The translations under genes and the position numbers were made by a program. The notes beneath the pieces were generated by a model. The model ran no database searches and had not been told where the DNA came from. It worked only from the letters and a program-made list of their open reading frames with translations. This document shows positions 18,549-27,155 of a stretch of DNA of 53,297 nt, piece after piece (position 1 is the stretch's first letter; every line of letters starts with the position of its first letter). The stretch lies in NCBI GenBank assembly GCA_020723935.1, contig DYHY01000007.1, positions 1 through 53,297 on the forward strand, given 5' to 3'. This stretch comes from Candidatus Micrarchaeum sp. Lineage in GTDB: Archaea; SpSt-1190; DYHY01.

Positions 18549-18600
18549 CCTAAAAACGCTAGGAATTCCGAACCCCTTTTATAATTTCCCGGGCGGGGGG

Positions 18601-19117
18601 GTGTGCTGCTTCGCGTGCATTGAGCCCGACGGGGTGGTGAGGAACGCCGTGTCCCGCGCCGCGCAGGGCCTGCGCGCCCCCGCGCTCCTCCCGGCGGCCC
18701 TGGCAAAATACGCGCCGCCCGAGCAATACCACATAAACCTGGAGTTCTTCGGCGACCTTTCGGACGCCGGGCTTTCCGCCGCCAAGGAGAGATGGGCTGG
18801 TCTCGCCGCGCGGACGGCGCCTTTCCGGAGGGCGGGAGGCCGAGGGTCGTCTTCGCCAGATGCTCCAGCAAGGAGAGGATCCTGGAGGGGCTGGGCGTCT
18901 CCGAGAAGGGTGGGACGTACCCGCCCCACCTGACGATCGCAAGGATCAGGGACCCGGGGCGGGCGCACTTCCTCCTGCGGTCCGCGCCCGAGGACCTGCG
19001 GACGGCGGTTTTCGGCGAATTCCGGGCGAGCGAGATACTATTAAAAGAAAGCATGCTGAGGCCCGGCGGCCCGGTGTACGAAACTATCGGGCGCTTCCCT
19101 TCTTCGGAGGGCAGTGA
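18601..19117 (+). CDS. thpR: RNA 2',3'-cyclic phosphodiesterase / 2'-5' RNA ligase family, frame broken near 18835; 3' end uncertain
   Basis: Two HxL/I motifs lie in different frames: 'YHINLEFFG' and 'HLTIARI'; TATA-like cttttataattt just upstream of GTG 18601. Confidence 0.65.
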
Positions 19118-19665
19118 AGAACGTGGTAGGAAAGGGATCTGGCGGGATGCAGCAGCAGGCGCAGCCGGGAGCCGGGCCCAGCAACTACTATCCCCCCTCC
19201 CCGCAGGGCTGGGGGCAGCAGAGGCAGACCGGGCCCTACTGGAGCCAGAGCGGCTACACCGGATACTATTCCCTCCCCTCCAGGCAGGTCGTGAGGCCGG
19301 GCCAGGAGAGGAAGGCTTCGAGGAAAGCCCTCTACGCCGTCGCGTTCCTCATACTCGTCCTCGGCGTGTTCCTGATCTACAAGGGCGTCACCGCGACGCC
19401 CCCCAAGCTCAGCACGGAGCTCTCGGCAAAGATCGTCGCGATGTCCCCAGGGGACTCGGTCATCATCGGCGCGGTGTGCCTCCCGAACCTGTGCGGCGCG
19501 ACGCAGGAGGCGAGCCTCGTCGCGGTCGTCGGGAAGGACAACTACAAGGGGACTGTCAAGAACCAGGTCGGGCAGGAAGTCATGATCGCGAAGGCCACGG
19601 CGAGCCAGGTGCAGGCGCTGACCGAGAAGGATTGGATAACCTACATCGCCGTCGTCCCGCAGTGA
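19114..19665 (+). CDS. Single-TM protein with Q/G/Y/P-rich low-complexity N-terminus
   Basis: 'QQQAQPGAGPSNYYPPSPQGWGQQRQTGPYWSQSGYTGYYSLPS' then TM 'ALYAVAFLILVLGVFLIYKG' and a soluble C-terminal domain. Confidence 0.75.
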   Translation: MKNVVGKGSGGMQQQAQPGAGPSNYYPPSPQGWGQQRQTGPYWSQSGYTGYYSLPSRQVVRPGQERKASRKALYAVAFLILVLGVFLIYKGVTATPPKLSTELSAKIVAMSPGDSVIIGAVCLPNLCGATQEASLVAVVGKDNYKGTVKNQVGQEVMIAKATASQVQALTEKDWITYIAVVPQ

Positions 19666-19723
19666 TGGCCGTCTCTCCTCTTCCTAGCCGAAGCTCTCGG
19701 ACGAAGTCTTGCCTCCCGGCGAT

Positions 19724-20476
19724 TCAGCCGTAGACCGACGGGTATGCCTGCTGGTCCTCGAGGGAGCGCTTGGTCTGGCGCATGAGCTCGTTTATCTTCT
19801 TCTCGAGCTTCTCGGACGTCTTCAGGAGCGACGCCGTGTCCACCTTGATGTCTAGCTCCGCCGCGACGGCCGTGACGACGTCGGCCGCGGCCTTGGGGTC
19901 TGGCGTGTCGATCGAAGCGTCCGTCAAGTAGGCGTGGGCAGGCATCTTCTCCTCGCTGCAGTGGAGGAGGAGGATCCCGAGCAGGCCAGTGAGGAATCCC
20001 AGCTTTATGACCTTGAAATCGCTCTCCTTCTTCGCCGCGAGCTTGGCGACCTCGTCCTCGTCGGAGCCCACGACGTATATCTTGCTGGGGCCTGCCGGCT
20101 TCTCGCCGTCCTGGCGCGCTATCCCCCCGACCAAGATTATCTTGGACGCGTTGTGTTTCTTCGCCCAGCCGACGATGGACCTCGCGAGGTCGTACGTCAG
20201 GAACTCGGGGATCGCGGTGTCGGAGACGAAGACGACGACGTTGTCCTTGGCGTAGATCCTTATCGGGGAGCGCGGGCCGCCTTCCTTCACGATCGTCACG
20301 GGGGGGAGCTTGTCGGACTGGATGAACCCTATCTCCGCCATCTCCAGCTTCGTCGCTATGTATTCCGTCGCTATCGAGCCCACGAGGCCCACCGACGGGA
20401 AGCCCTCGATCACGACGGGCCTGTTCAGTGTCACGAACGACGTCTCTATTATCTCGACCTGGGACGCTTTCGCCAT
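19724..20476 (-). CDS. PAC2-family (proteasome assembly chaperone-like) protein
   Basis: 'RPVVIEGFPSVGLVGSIATEYIATKLEMAEIGFIQSDKLPP', 'LTGLLGILLLHC'. Confidence 0.88.
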   Translation of the reverse strand: MAKASQVEIIETSFVTLNRPVVIEGFPSVGLVGSIATEYIATKLEMAEIGFIQSDKLPPVTIVKEGGPRSPIRIYAKDNVVVFVSDTAIPEFLTYDLARSIVGWAKKHNASKIILVGGIARQDGEKPAGPSKIYVVGSDEDEVAKLAAKKESDFKVIKLGFLTGLLGILLLHCSEEKMPAHAYLTDASIDTPDPKAAADVVTAVAAELDIKVDTASLLKTSEKLEKKINELMRQTKRSLEDQQAYPSVYG

Positions 20477-20545
20477 ATCGCTATCAGGGGGAGCGCGGCT
20501 AGGGGTGTATTTATGCTTATTACCGCCGCGGACGGGCCCTCTTCG

Positions 20546-20821
20546 CTAGAATTCCTCGTCTATCTCGCGGCCCAGGTTCACGACCTCGGCGCCGCCGACG
20601 CCCGGGAGAGCCCTCAGCTTCGTCTCGATGTCCTCCGTGCCGCCCTCCCCGTCGGGGACGGCGAAGATCGCCTCGATCGCCTTGAGGCCGAATGCGACCT
20701 CCCTCACCTGGTAGCCCCGGCAGCCGAGCTTCTTGACTTCCGAAACGAGCTTGTCTATGTCGACCTCTATGCCCTCAGGCATGACGCGTATCTGCGCGAT
20801 CACGGTTCCGCCCATGCGCAA
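20546..20821 (-). CDS. ef1b: Elongation factor 1-beta (archaeal)
   Basis: 'GTVIAQIRVMPEGIEVDIDKLVSEVKKLG...VREVAFGLKAIEAIFAVPDGEGGTEDIETKL'. Confidence 0.9.
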   Translation of the reverse strand: MRMGGTVIAQIRVMPEGIEVDIDKLVSEVKKLGCRGYQVREVAFGLKAIEAIFAVPDGEGGTEDIETKLRALPGVGGAEVVNLGREIDEEF

Positions 20822-20822
20822 A

Positions 20823-20993
20823 TCACGGCCCCGTGAACCCGCAGGACGGGCATGTGTACGTGCGTCCGGCCTTGCGGCACTTGGCGCACCGGCTTATCTC
20901 CAGCTCCGCGCAGGAAGGGCACTTGAAAGACAGGCTCCCCGCGATGGCCCCGATCTTGAGGCCGCAGGAGAGGCAGCTCTTGTCGCTTTGCAT
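20823..20993 (-). CDS. Small zinc-ribbon protein (56 aa, absent from the ORF track)
   Basis: Manual translation: MQSDKSCLSCGLKIGAIAGSLSFKCPSCAELEISRCAKCRKAGRTYTCPSCGFTGP; four CxxC pairs; TTTATAAA upstream. Confidence 0.85.
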   Translation of the reverse strand: MQSDKSCLSCGLKIGAIAGSLSFKCPSCAELEISRCAKCRKAGRTYTCPSCGFTGP

Positions 20994-21140
20994 TGTGGAT
21001 TTTTCGCCGGGAAGGGCGTTTATAAATGTTCTCGGAAGCTGCGCATCGGGCCGGCCCGCGCTCCTCCCGGCGGCCCAGGGGAATACTTATAATATGCTGG
21101 TTGGTGGTGGATTTTCCGCAAAAGGGAAGTTTCAGCACAC

Positions 21141-21214
21141 GGGCCTGTGGTATAGTTTGGACAGCATGGGGGCTTGCGGAGCCTTTGACCTGGGTTCAAA
21201 TCCCAGCAGGCCCA
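21141..21214 (+). tRNA. tRNA-Arg (anticodon GCG)
   Basis: GGGCCTG/CAGGCCC acceptor, CTGGG-TTCAAAT-CCCAG T-arm, loop TTGCGGA; D-stem has one A-C mismatch; no encoded CCA. Confidence 0.85.
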
Positions 21215-21256
21215 CTCGGGCTTCCTTCCTTATTCTCTTCCTTGTGCGGCTCCGCG

Positions 21257-21634
21257 TCATTTCATGGGGACCCAGTTGTACCCGTCGGTCCCCTCGAAGA
21301 TGGCCAGGATGTCTGGGGGAAGCTCGCAGAGGAAGACATTCCTTTTAAACAGGACTTCCTCGGCCTGCTTCGTCCCGATCGTGTTGTAGCCGCGCACCAA
21401 TACGCACGAGAACTCGTAGAGGGGGGTTTCCGGAGACTGCAGGGCGTATTCGGAATAGTCGGGCCCCTCTTTGTTGTAGTCGATGCGCTTCGTCACGCGC
21501 AGGATCTGGAACGGGTGCCCATTCCCCGCGTCTTCCCCATTCGCCGTCTCCCAGGCAGCGGGGAGGCTGGTCCTGTAGACGCTCGTCCCCTTGGAAACCC
21601 GGGCCTGCTCAGTCACCGCCCTCCTCACCCCCAC
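21257..21634 (-). CDS. Hypothetical protein
   Basis: 125-aa ORF with normal composition, no recognised motif. Confidence 0.45.
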   Translation of the reverse strand: MGVRRAVTEQARVSKGTSVYRTSLPAAWETANGEDAGNGHPFQILRVTKRIDYNKEGPDYSEYALQSPETPLYEFSCVLVRGYNTIGTKQAEEVLFKRNVFLCELPPDILAIFEGTDGYNWVPMK

Positions 21635-21768
21635 AGAGGGCGGATGCGCGGGGCCTTTTTATCTCTTTCAGTGGGGCGGGCCGAGCAGTGGCGAGGTCCG
21701 CGGCCGGGAACTGGCGGGATTCCGGGCCACGGGAAATGCTTTTATATCCCGCAAACCGGGCCGGTAGC

Positions 21769-21885
21769 GTGTCCAAAACATCGCACCCGTGGAAAAAGCG
21801 GCACGGAAAGAAAAGCCGCTGGAAATGGCGCAAAAAACGCAGGCGCCGGATGAAACGGGCGAAGCGCCAAAGGGTAGGGCTCTAG
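21769..21885 (+). CDS. Very basic mini-protein, probable ribosomal protein eL41-like
   Basis: GTG start: VSKTSHPWKKRHGKKSRWKWRKKRRRRMKRAKRQRVGL; resembles eL41 'AKWRKKRMRRLKRKRRKMR'; TATA-like cttttatat ~25 nt upstream of GTG. Confidence 0.6.
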   Translation: MSKTSHPWKKRHGKKSRWKWRKKRRRRMKRAKRQRVGL

Positions 21886-21991
21886 TTCGGCCGCCCTTTC
21901 TCTGTTTTCCAACGCTCCGGGCTCCGCCCCTGCGGGTTTCTGCCCTGCGCTCGGCACAGGCTCGGGAAATGCTTCCCAGCGCCGCGGGAAA

Positions 21992-22570
21992 TCACGCGAG
22001 GAAGCGCAGCACGACGCTCACCGCGAGGGGGATCGTCACGTTGTCGTCTATCGGGCTGAGGATCTCCGTGACAGTCCCGACGAGCGCCGTGAAGACGGCC
22101 ACCCAAGGCGAGAGGCTCGTGGCGAGGAAGAGGGGGACGAGGCTCGCGAGGAAGAAGCCGATCGCGCCCTCCAGGCTCCTCCCGGCGAGGAGCTTGTGCC
22201 TGCCGAAATACACACCCACGACAGTCGAGGCGCTGTCCCCCCAGCCGAGGACGAGTATCGGGATGTAGGCGCGCGAGCCCAGGAACACGACGGAGAGGCC
22301 TATCCCCACCATCCCGAGGATCGCGCCGTAGAAGGGGAACTGTTTGTCCTTGTCCCTGTCCGCGACCTTCTTGATGTACTTGGCTATCCGGAGGGATGGG
22401 GGGAGTATCTTCTCCTCCAGGCCGCTCACTATCGCGGCCGAGACGAACACCAGGCCTGCGAGGAGGATCGCGAGGACTGCCGCGGAAATGTGGAGGGGCA
22501 GGTAGAGGAGGAGGACAGCAAAAAGGCTGAAGGAAACGAGATGGAACGCCTGGCGCCGGAGCTCAAGCAT
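21992..22570 (-). CDS. Dolichol kinase/CTP:phosphatidate cytidylyltransferase-like membrane protein
   Basis: 'LVLGWGDSASTVVGVYFGRHKL...SLEGAIGFFLASLVPLFLA', 'TEILSPIDDNVTIPL'. Confidence 0.8.
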   Translation of the reverse strand: MLELRRQAFHLVSFSLFAVLLLYLPLHISAAVLAILLAGLVFVSAAIVSGLEEKILPPSLRIAKYIKKVADRDKDKQFPFYGAILGMVGIGLSVVFLGSRAYIPILVLGWGDSASTVVGVYFGRHKLLAGRSLEGAIGFFLASLVPLFLATSLSPWVAVFTALVGTVTEILSPIDDNVTIPLAVSVVLRFLA

Positions 22571-22578
22571 CCAGCTTC

Positions 22579-23253
22579 TCAGCCCTCCGGGGCCGGGGAG
22601 GCGGAGAGGCGCATCTCCAAGCCCCCCATGGGGACGAATCCTGCTAGCGGCTCGCCATCCACGACAAGGAACGGGTATTCGGTCACGTTGTATGCCTCCA
22701 CTATCCCCGACACCACGGGGATCCCCAGGTCCGTGTCCACCGGGAAGACGAGCAGGCCCTGGCCCATGCGCCGCTTCTGCGCGTCCAGGACTATCCCCTG
22801 GCTCGTGCATACGGGGCAGTTCCTGTTCGTGTAGAGGTAGAGGACGGTCCTTGCCGAGGGGTTCCCGCAGACGGAGATCGCCTTCCTCGCGAAGAGCCAT
22901 TCGCGGACCAGGAGCGACGTGTACTGCTCCTTGAGGACGGTGAAGGATTCCCCGAACTTGCGCGACTCCTCGTACTGCATGAGCCGCCCGGCCATCTCGT
23001 CGGCGGCCTTGCCGGAGACCTCTATCTGCCTGAGGAGGAACGGGCAGGCGCGTTCGGAGCCGAGGACGTCGAGGAGCAGGCCCTCCGCCTCCAGGCCGTC
23101 GGTGCTCGCGCGCAGGGACGAGATGTCGGACTCCAGTGCCGAGACCTGCTGGCGGTTGAGGAGCGAGCCTATCGCTATCCCTGACAGGAAGACGAGGACC
23201 GTCAGGGCCAGGACTAGGAGGTGTCGCGAGATTTCAAACTCTTTCCCTGCCAT
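22579..23253 (-). CDS. Membrane-anchored thioredoxin-like protein with CPVC motif
   Basis: N-terminal TM; 'VLYLYTNRNCPVCTSQGIVLDAQKRRMGQGLLVFPVDTDLG'; 'YPFLVVDGEPLAGF'. Confidence 0.7.
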   Translation of the reverse strand: MAGKEFEISRHLLVLALTVLVFLSGIAIGSLLNRQQVSALESDISSLRASTDGLEAEGLLLDVLGSERACPFLLRQIEVSGKAADEMAGRLMQYEESRKFGESFTVLKEQYTSLLVREWLFARKAISVCGNPSARTVLYLYTNRNCPVCTSQGIVLDAQKRRMGQGLLVFPVDTDLGIPVVSGIVEAYNVTEYPFLVVDGEPLAGFVPMGGLEMRLSASPAPEG

Positions 23254-24518
23254 TTGAACCTTGTTCCTTTCCTCCTGCGGAACGCGAGATAGTACGCGAC
23301 GGACATTAAATAGAATGCGGAAACGAGCGGGAAGTAGAAAATGGTGTACAGGACGAAGTCCCAGAGGTTGTCCCCCTTCCCGAGGATCGACTCCTTGGAC
23401 ATCCTGAAGCTAGCGTAGATCACGAAGAGCGAGAGGAAGCTGAACATCAGGAAGAACACGTTGAGGACGTTGAAGGAGTAGAACACCTTGTCCAGGCGCG
23501 GCATCCCGAAGGAGAACACGTCGAGGCCGACGAGCGAGAGGTCGCGCAAGAAGTCGCCGGCGTCCCTGACCGTGTCGAAGGCGGTGTTGAAGAGGAGGAA
23601 GGACATCGCAACTATCAGGATGAAGTTCACGGGGAGGATGAAGAGGCCCAGTTCCGAGAACTTGGGGTTGAGGAGGAAGTTCCGGTGCTTCTCGACGTTC
23701 TGGAAGTAGCCCACATACCAGCGCATCCTCTGCCTGAGGAGGCCGCCTATGTCCCTGGGGGCGACCGTCGTCGTCAGGCCGTCGGCGGAGCTGGAGATGG
23801 TCCAGCCCCTCTCCTTTATCCTGAACGCGATGTCCATGTCCTCGGTGAGGTTCCCCTCGTCAAAGCCTCCTATCTCGCGAAGGACGGCCGTCCTGTACAC
23901 GCTCCCCGGCCCCGGGACAACGTAGAGCGCGTCGAGGCGGCTCATGAGCTCGCGCAGGTATATCGAGAAGAAGTATTCGAGCCTCTGTATGCGCTCCAGG
24001 ACCGATCGCGGAGCGTCCACCTTCATGTTGGATGCCACGGCACCCACGCCGCCGTCCGTGAAGGAGGATATCAGCGCCTTCATCGAATGGGGCGCAAAGA
24101 AGCTGTCCGCGTCCAGGCAGCAGGCGAAGGGCGTCCTCACAAAGGGTATCGCCTGGTTGAGGGCGGCGGCCTTGCCCCCGTTCCTGCTGCGGCGCAGCAC
24201 CGAGATCCTGCCCTTGAAGGGGGTGAGGGCAGAGAGCGTCGCGTCGGTCGAGCAGTCGTCGATGACGAATATTCTGAGCTTCTCAGGGGGATAGTCGAGG
24301 GCCAGGCACGATCGGACGCAGCGGGCGACCGTGTCCTGGACGTTGTACGCGGGGATGAGGATTGTCACCGCCGGCCAGCCGCCCTTCTTCGGCTCGCGCG
24401 CGGCTTCCCTGCCCTTGGAGGGCGCCCGCTCGAAGAGCACGACTATCCAGTAGATCGCGCAGTAGAGGAACACAAAGTAGCAGACGAGGACGACTGCCGA
24501 GGGCATGGAAAATGCCAT
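23214..24518 (-). CDS. Membrane GT2 glycosyltransferase (BcsA/IcaA-like)
   Basis: 'VTILIPAYNVQDTVARCVRSCLAL', 'CCLDADSFFAPHSMK', 'TEDMDIAFRIKERG', 'QRMRWYVGYFQN'. Confidence 0.92.
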   Translation of the reverse strand: MAFSMPSAVVLVCYFVFLYCAIYWIVVLFERAPSKGREAAREPKKGGWPAVTILIPAYNVQDTVARCVRSCLALDYPPEKLRIFVIDDCSTDATLSALTPFKGRISVLRRSRNGGKAAALNQAIPFVRTPFACCLDADSFFAPHSMKALISSFTDGGVGAVASNMKVDAPRSVLERIQRLEYFFSIYLRELMSRLDALYVVPGPGSVYRTAVLREIGGFDEGNLTEDMDIAFRIKERGWTISSSADGLTTTVAPRDIGGLLRQRMRWYVGYFQNVEKHRNFLLNPKFSELGLFILPVNFILIVAMSFLLFNTAFDTVRDAGDFLRDLSLVGLDVFSFGMPRLDKVFYSFNVLNVFFLMFSFLSLFVIYASFRMSKESILGKGDNLWDFVLYTIFYFPLVSAFYLMSVAYYLAFRRRKGTRFKWQGKSLKSRDTS

Positions 24519-25912
24519 CAGGAGGGGGCCGAAGAGGCCAATTTTAAGACTTTGGAGTAGCCGTTGTCGAGGACCGGCGGGCCGGCCGTGACGTTCCTCC
24601 CGAGGAGCCGGGCTTCCGCGAGGTCTGTGAAGACGTACGCGGCCCCGTACTTTTCCCCAAGAAGGGAGAAATCCCCCGAGGAGTAGGCGCCGCCGATGTC
24701 GCGCTGCCGCTGCACCGAGTCCGCGATCCCCTCAGAGTAGCCGTCGATTATCGTCCTCGCGTGGCCGAGGAGGAACACCGAGGAGAAGTCAGTGTGGCCC
24801 GCGACGACGGCGCGGCCCTGTAGGTTCTCGTCAAGCCAGGAGACCGCCTGCGCGTCCTGCCTCTGGAGGATCGGGGAGACGTATCTGAGGGTCGGGGAGA
24901 CGAAGAGGGCGAGGGCGAGGATGAGGGCGATCGGGAGGGCCGCCCTGCGCGGGTCCCACCTCGAGGATGCGAGTGCGAGGGGGAAGGGAAGGAAGATCAC
25001 GAACCTCAGCGGGAGGAACGGGAACCAGAGGGAGGCGGCGAGGAGAAGGAGGAACGCGAGGCTTGCGGACGCCGAGAGGGCGAGCAGCGGAAAGGCTGCG
25101 AGGTGCGCGGGCGAGAGGGCGCCGGAAAGGATGGAGTGGAGGGTCCCCCTCGCGCCCCACGAGGGCGCGGTCGTCGGGAGGAGAAAGTACCAGGCGGCGG
25201 GGACGGCGAGCGACAGGAGGCCGAGGAGCAGGAGTGGGCGCGGGTTCCTTCGCGCGATCAGGATCGCAGCGCACACGAGGGAGAGGGCCGCGGCGGAAAG
25301 CGGATGGAGTGCGCCGAGCGCGAGAGCGAGGATGGCGAGGACGGGCCCGGGGAGGGACGCGTCCCTCCCCGTGAACGCCGCTGCGGTGAGGAGGGCGAGG
25401 GGGAAGAGGCTTGCGACAGACGGGAGGCCGGCCGAAGCCGAGAACATCAGGACCTCGGGGGATGCGGCGATCACCATCGCGCCGACGGCGGCGCCCCATC
25501 CCCTCCCCAGGAAGACGAAGGCCGCGACGCAAGCCAGGAAGAGGAAGGCTGCCGAGGATGCGCGAAGGAGGGCCTCGATCGGAAGGCCCGTCGAATCGTG
25601 CGCGGCGAGGATGAGGGAATAGTAGAAGGGGAGGTAGGTGTGCGTGCGCCCCCCCGCCGAAAGGGGGTCGTAGGGGAGGAGCTTCCCCTGGGAATCGGAA
25701 AGCGCGAGGACCCGGGCGTGGTAGAAATAATCCCAGCCTGAGGGCGCGCCCATCATGAGAGCGATCCTGGCGCAGACGAGGACCGCGAAGACCAGGCTAG
25801 GCAGAAGAATAGACCACGGATGGACCCTCGTCTTCGGAAGCGGGAATGCGGAAGCGCTCGATCCAGGGGGCGGGAAGGAGGATGTCGCCGGGGCCCTTGA
25901 CGCGGTAGGCAT
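24518..25912 (-). CDS. Polytopic membrane glycosyltransferase-like protein (start uncertain)
   Basis: Many TM segments; 'GWDYFYHARVLALSDSQGKLLPYDPLSAGGRTHTYLPFYY'; C-terminal 'GHTDFSSVFLLGHARTIIDGYS'. Confidence 0.65.
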   Translation of the reverse strand: MPTASRAPATSSFPPPGSSASAFPLPKTRVHPWSILLPSLVFAVLVCARIALMMGAPSGWDYFYHARVLALSDSQGKLLPYDPLSAGGRTHTYLPFYYSLILAAHDSTGLPIEALLRASSAAFLFLACVAAFVFLGRGWGAAVGAMVIAASPEVLMFSASAGLPSVASLFPLALLTAAAFTGRDASLPGPVLAILALALGALHPLSAAALSLVCAAILIARRNPRPLLLLGLLSLAVPAAWYFLLPTTAPSWGARGTLHSILSGALSPAHLAAFPLLALSASASLAFLLLLAASLWFPFLPLRFVIFLPFPLALASSRWDPRRAALPIALILALALFVSPTLRYVSPILQRQDAQAVSWLDENLQGRAVVAGHTDFSSVFLLGHARTIIDGYSEGIADSVQRQRDIGGAYSSGDFSLLGEKYGAAYVFTDLAEARLLGRNVTAGPPVLDNGYSKVLKLASSAPS

Positions 25913-27155
25913 CGAATTCCCCGGCCGACCTCTCAGTTATTAAGAAATACCCTGCCGAAAGGGCGGTTCTCGCGTAGGCTGCGTCCCCCGCCGCGCGCTT
26001 GGACGCGGCGAGCCTCTCATCGGAATCGCGCCTCCCGACGAAGTGGCCGTCGATGACGTCCTTCCTGTGCGCGACGTAAGCGACAAGATACCCGTCGCCC
26101 ACGGAGGAGGCGATCGTCGCCGAGGCGGGGGTGTTCTCGGCGGTCCATGCGAGCGCGGACATCGTCCCGGGCCGCAAGGGGGCCCAGGAGAGGGCGGAGA
26201 GCTTCAGGATCGCCCAGATGACGCAGGCGGTTATCATCCAGGCCTGCGCGAACTTGCGGCGCCTCGAGAGGAACGCCGCGCCCGCAACCACCGCCGCAAG
26301 CGAGGTTATGGTAAGGACCCGGTCCAGCTCGACCAGCCCCGCCGCGGCCGGAAGGAGGGGGAGGATCAGCTGCGGGAAGCCGGCGGGGAACGCGAGAGCC
26401 GCAAAGCCCAGGGCCGGCCCGCCCCGCGAGACGACGGTCAGGGGGTTTGCGCCCTCGAAGATCTGGCTCCTGAACGACGCGGGGACGTCCTGGTGGATGT
26501 CGGTGGGGCGCTCGGTCCCCGCATACGCATAGAACGCCAGGATGAGGGCTGCGGAGATCACGACGAGGAACACTCTGAACCGCGACTTGGAGAGGAGGAG
26601 CGCGAAGAGGGACGTGAAGAAGGCGATCGGATGGACAAGGGGGGCGGCGAGGAGGAGGACCGCGAGGACGCCGGCGCCCCGGTTGAGCTGGCTCGCGAGG
26701 AACACGGCGACGAAGAGGAGGAACAGCCAGAGCGAATCGGGGAGGAGGACCATTGTCGTCTTCCACACTAGGACCGGGACCGTCGCGAGGAGGGCGCAGG
26801 GCAGGACCGGGTTGACCCCCTGGCGGATCGCGTACGCGTACGCGGCGAGGAACGTGAAGGCGAAGAAAAGAGGCCCGAGGAAGGGGAGGACACTTTCAGG
26901 AAGGCCGGTCGAGAGGAGCGCCGATGCCGCGAGGAGGTGCAGGCCGGGGGGGTAGCTGAGGGCGCGGCCGCCCCAGGAGAACTGGTCGAACCGCGGGAAG
27001 CTTCCGGCCGAGAGGATCCCCTTGATTATGGACTCGTGGAAGAAGCTGTCCGCCCCGATGAGGCCGGGGTTCCCCTCGAGGATGAGTGGGGAGAGGCGCA
27101 GGGCGAGGCCCACGAGAAGGAACAGGACGACGAGCGCGCCCCTGAGCTTCACCAT
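25797..27155 (-). CDS. Polytopic membrane glycosyltransferase-like protein (tandem relative of the preceding gene)
   Basis: 'GADSFFHESIIKGILSAGSFPRFDQFSWGGRALSYPPGLHLLAASAL' plus multiple TM segments; same layout as 24518-25912. Confidence 0.7.
   Translation of the reverse strand: MVKLRGALVVLFLLVGLALRLSPLILEGNPGLIGADSFFHESIIKGILSAGSFPRFDQFSWGGRALSYPPGLHLLAASALLSTGLPESVLPFLGPLFFAFTFLAAYAYAIRQGVNPVLPCALLATVPVLVWKTTMVLLPDSLWLFLLFVAVFLASQLNRGAGVLAVLLLAAPLVHPIAFFTSLFALLLSKSRFRVFLVVISAALILAFYAYAGTERPTDIHQDVPASFRSQIFEGANPLTVVSRGGPALGFAALAFPAGFPQLILPLLPAAAGLVELDRVLTITSLAAVVAGAAFLSRRRKFAQAWMITACVIWAILKLSALSWAPLRPGTMSALAWTAENTPASATIASSVGDGYLVAYVAHRKDVIDGHFVGRRDSDERLAASKRAAGDAAYARTALSAGYFLITERSAGEFDAYRVKGPGDILLPAPWIERFRIPASEDEGPSVVYSSA

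Noticed and set aside
21141-21214. tRNA-Pro identity or an intron-containing tRNA
   Set aside because: The 7-nt loop TTGCGGA places GCG as anticodon (Arg), and no insertion in the anticodon loop was seen.
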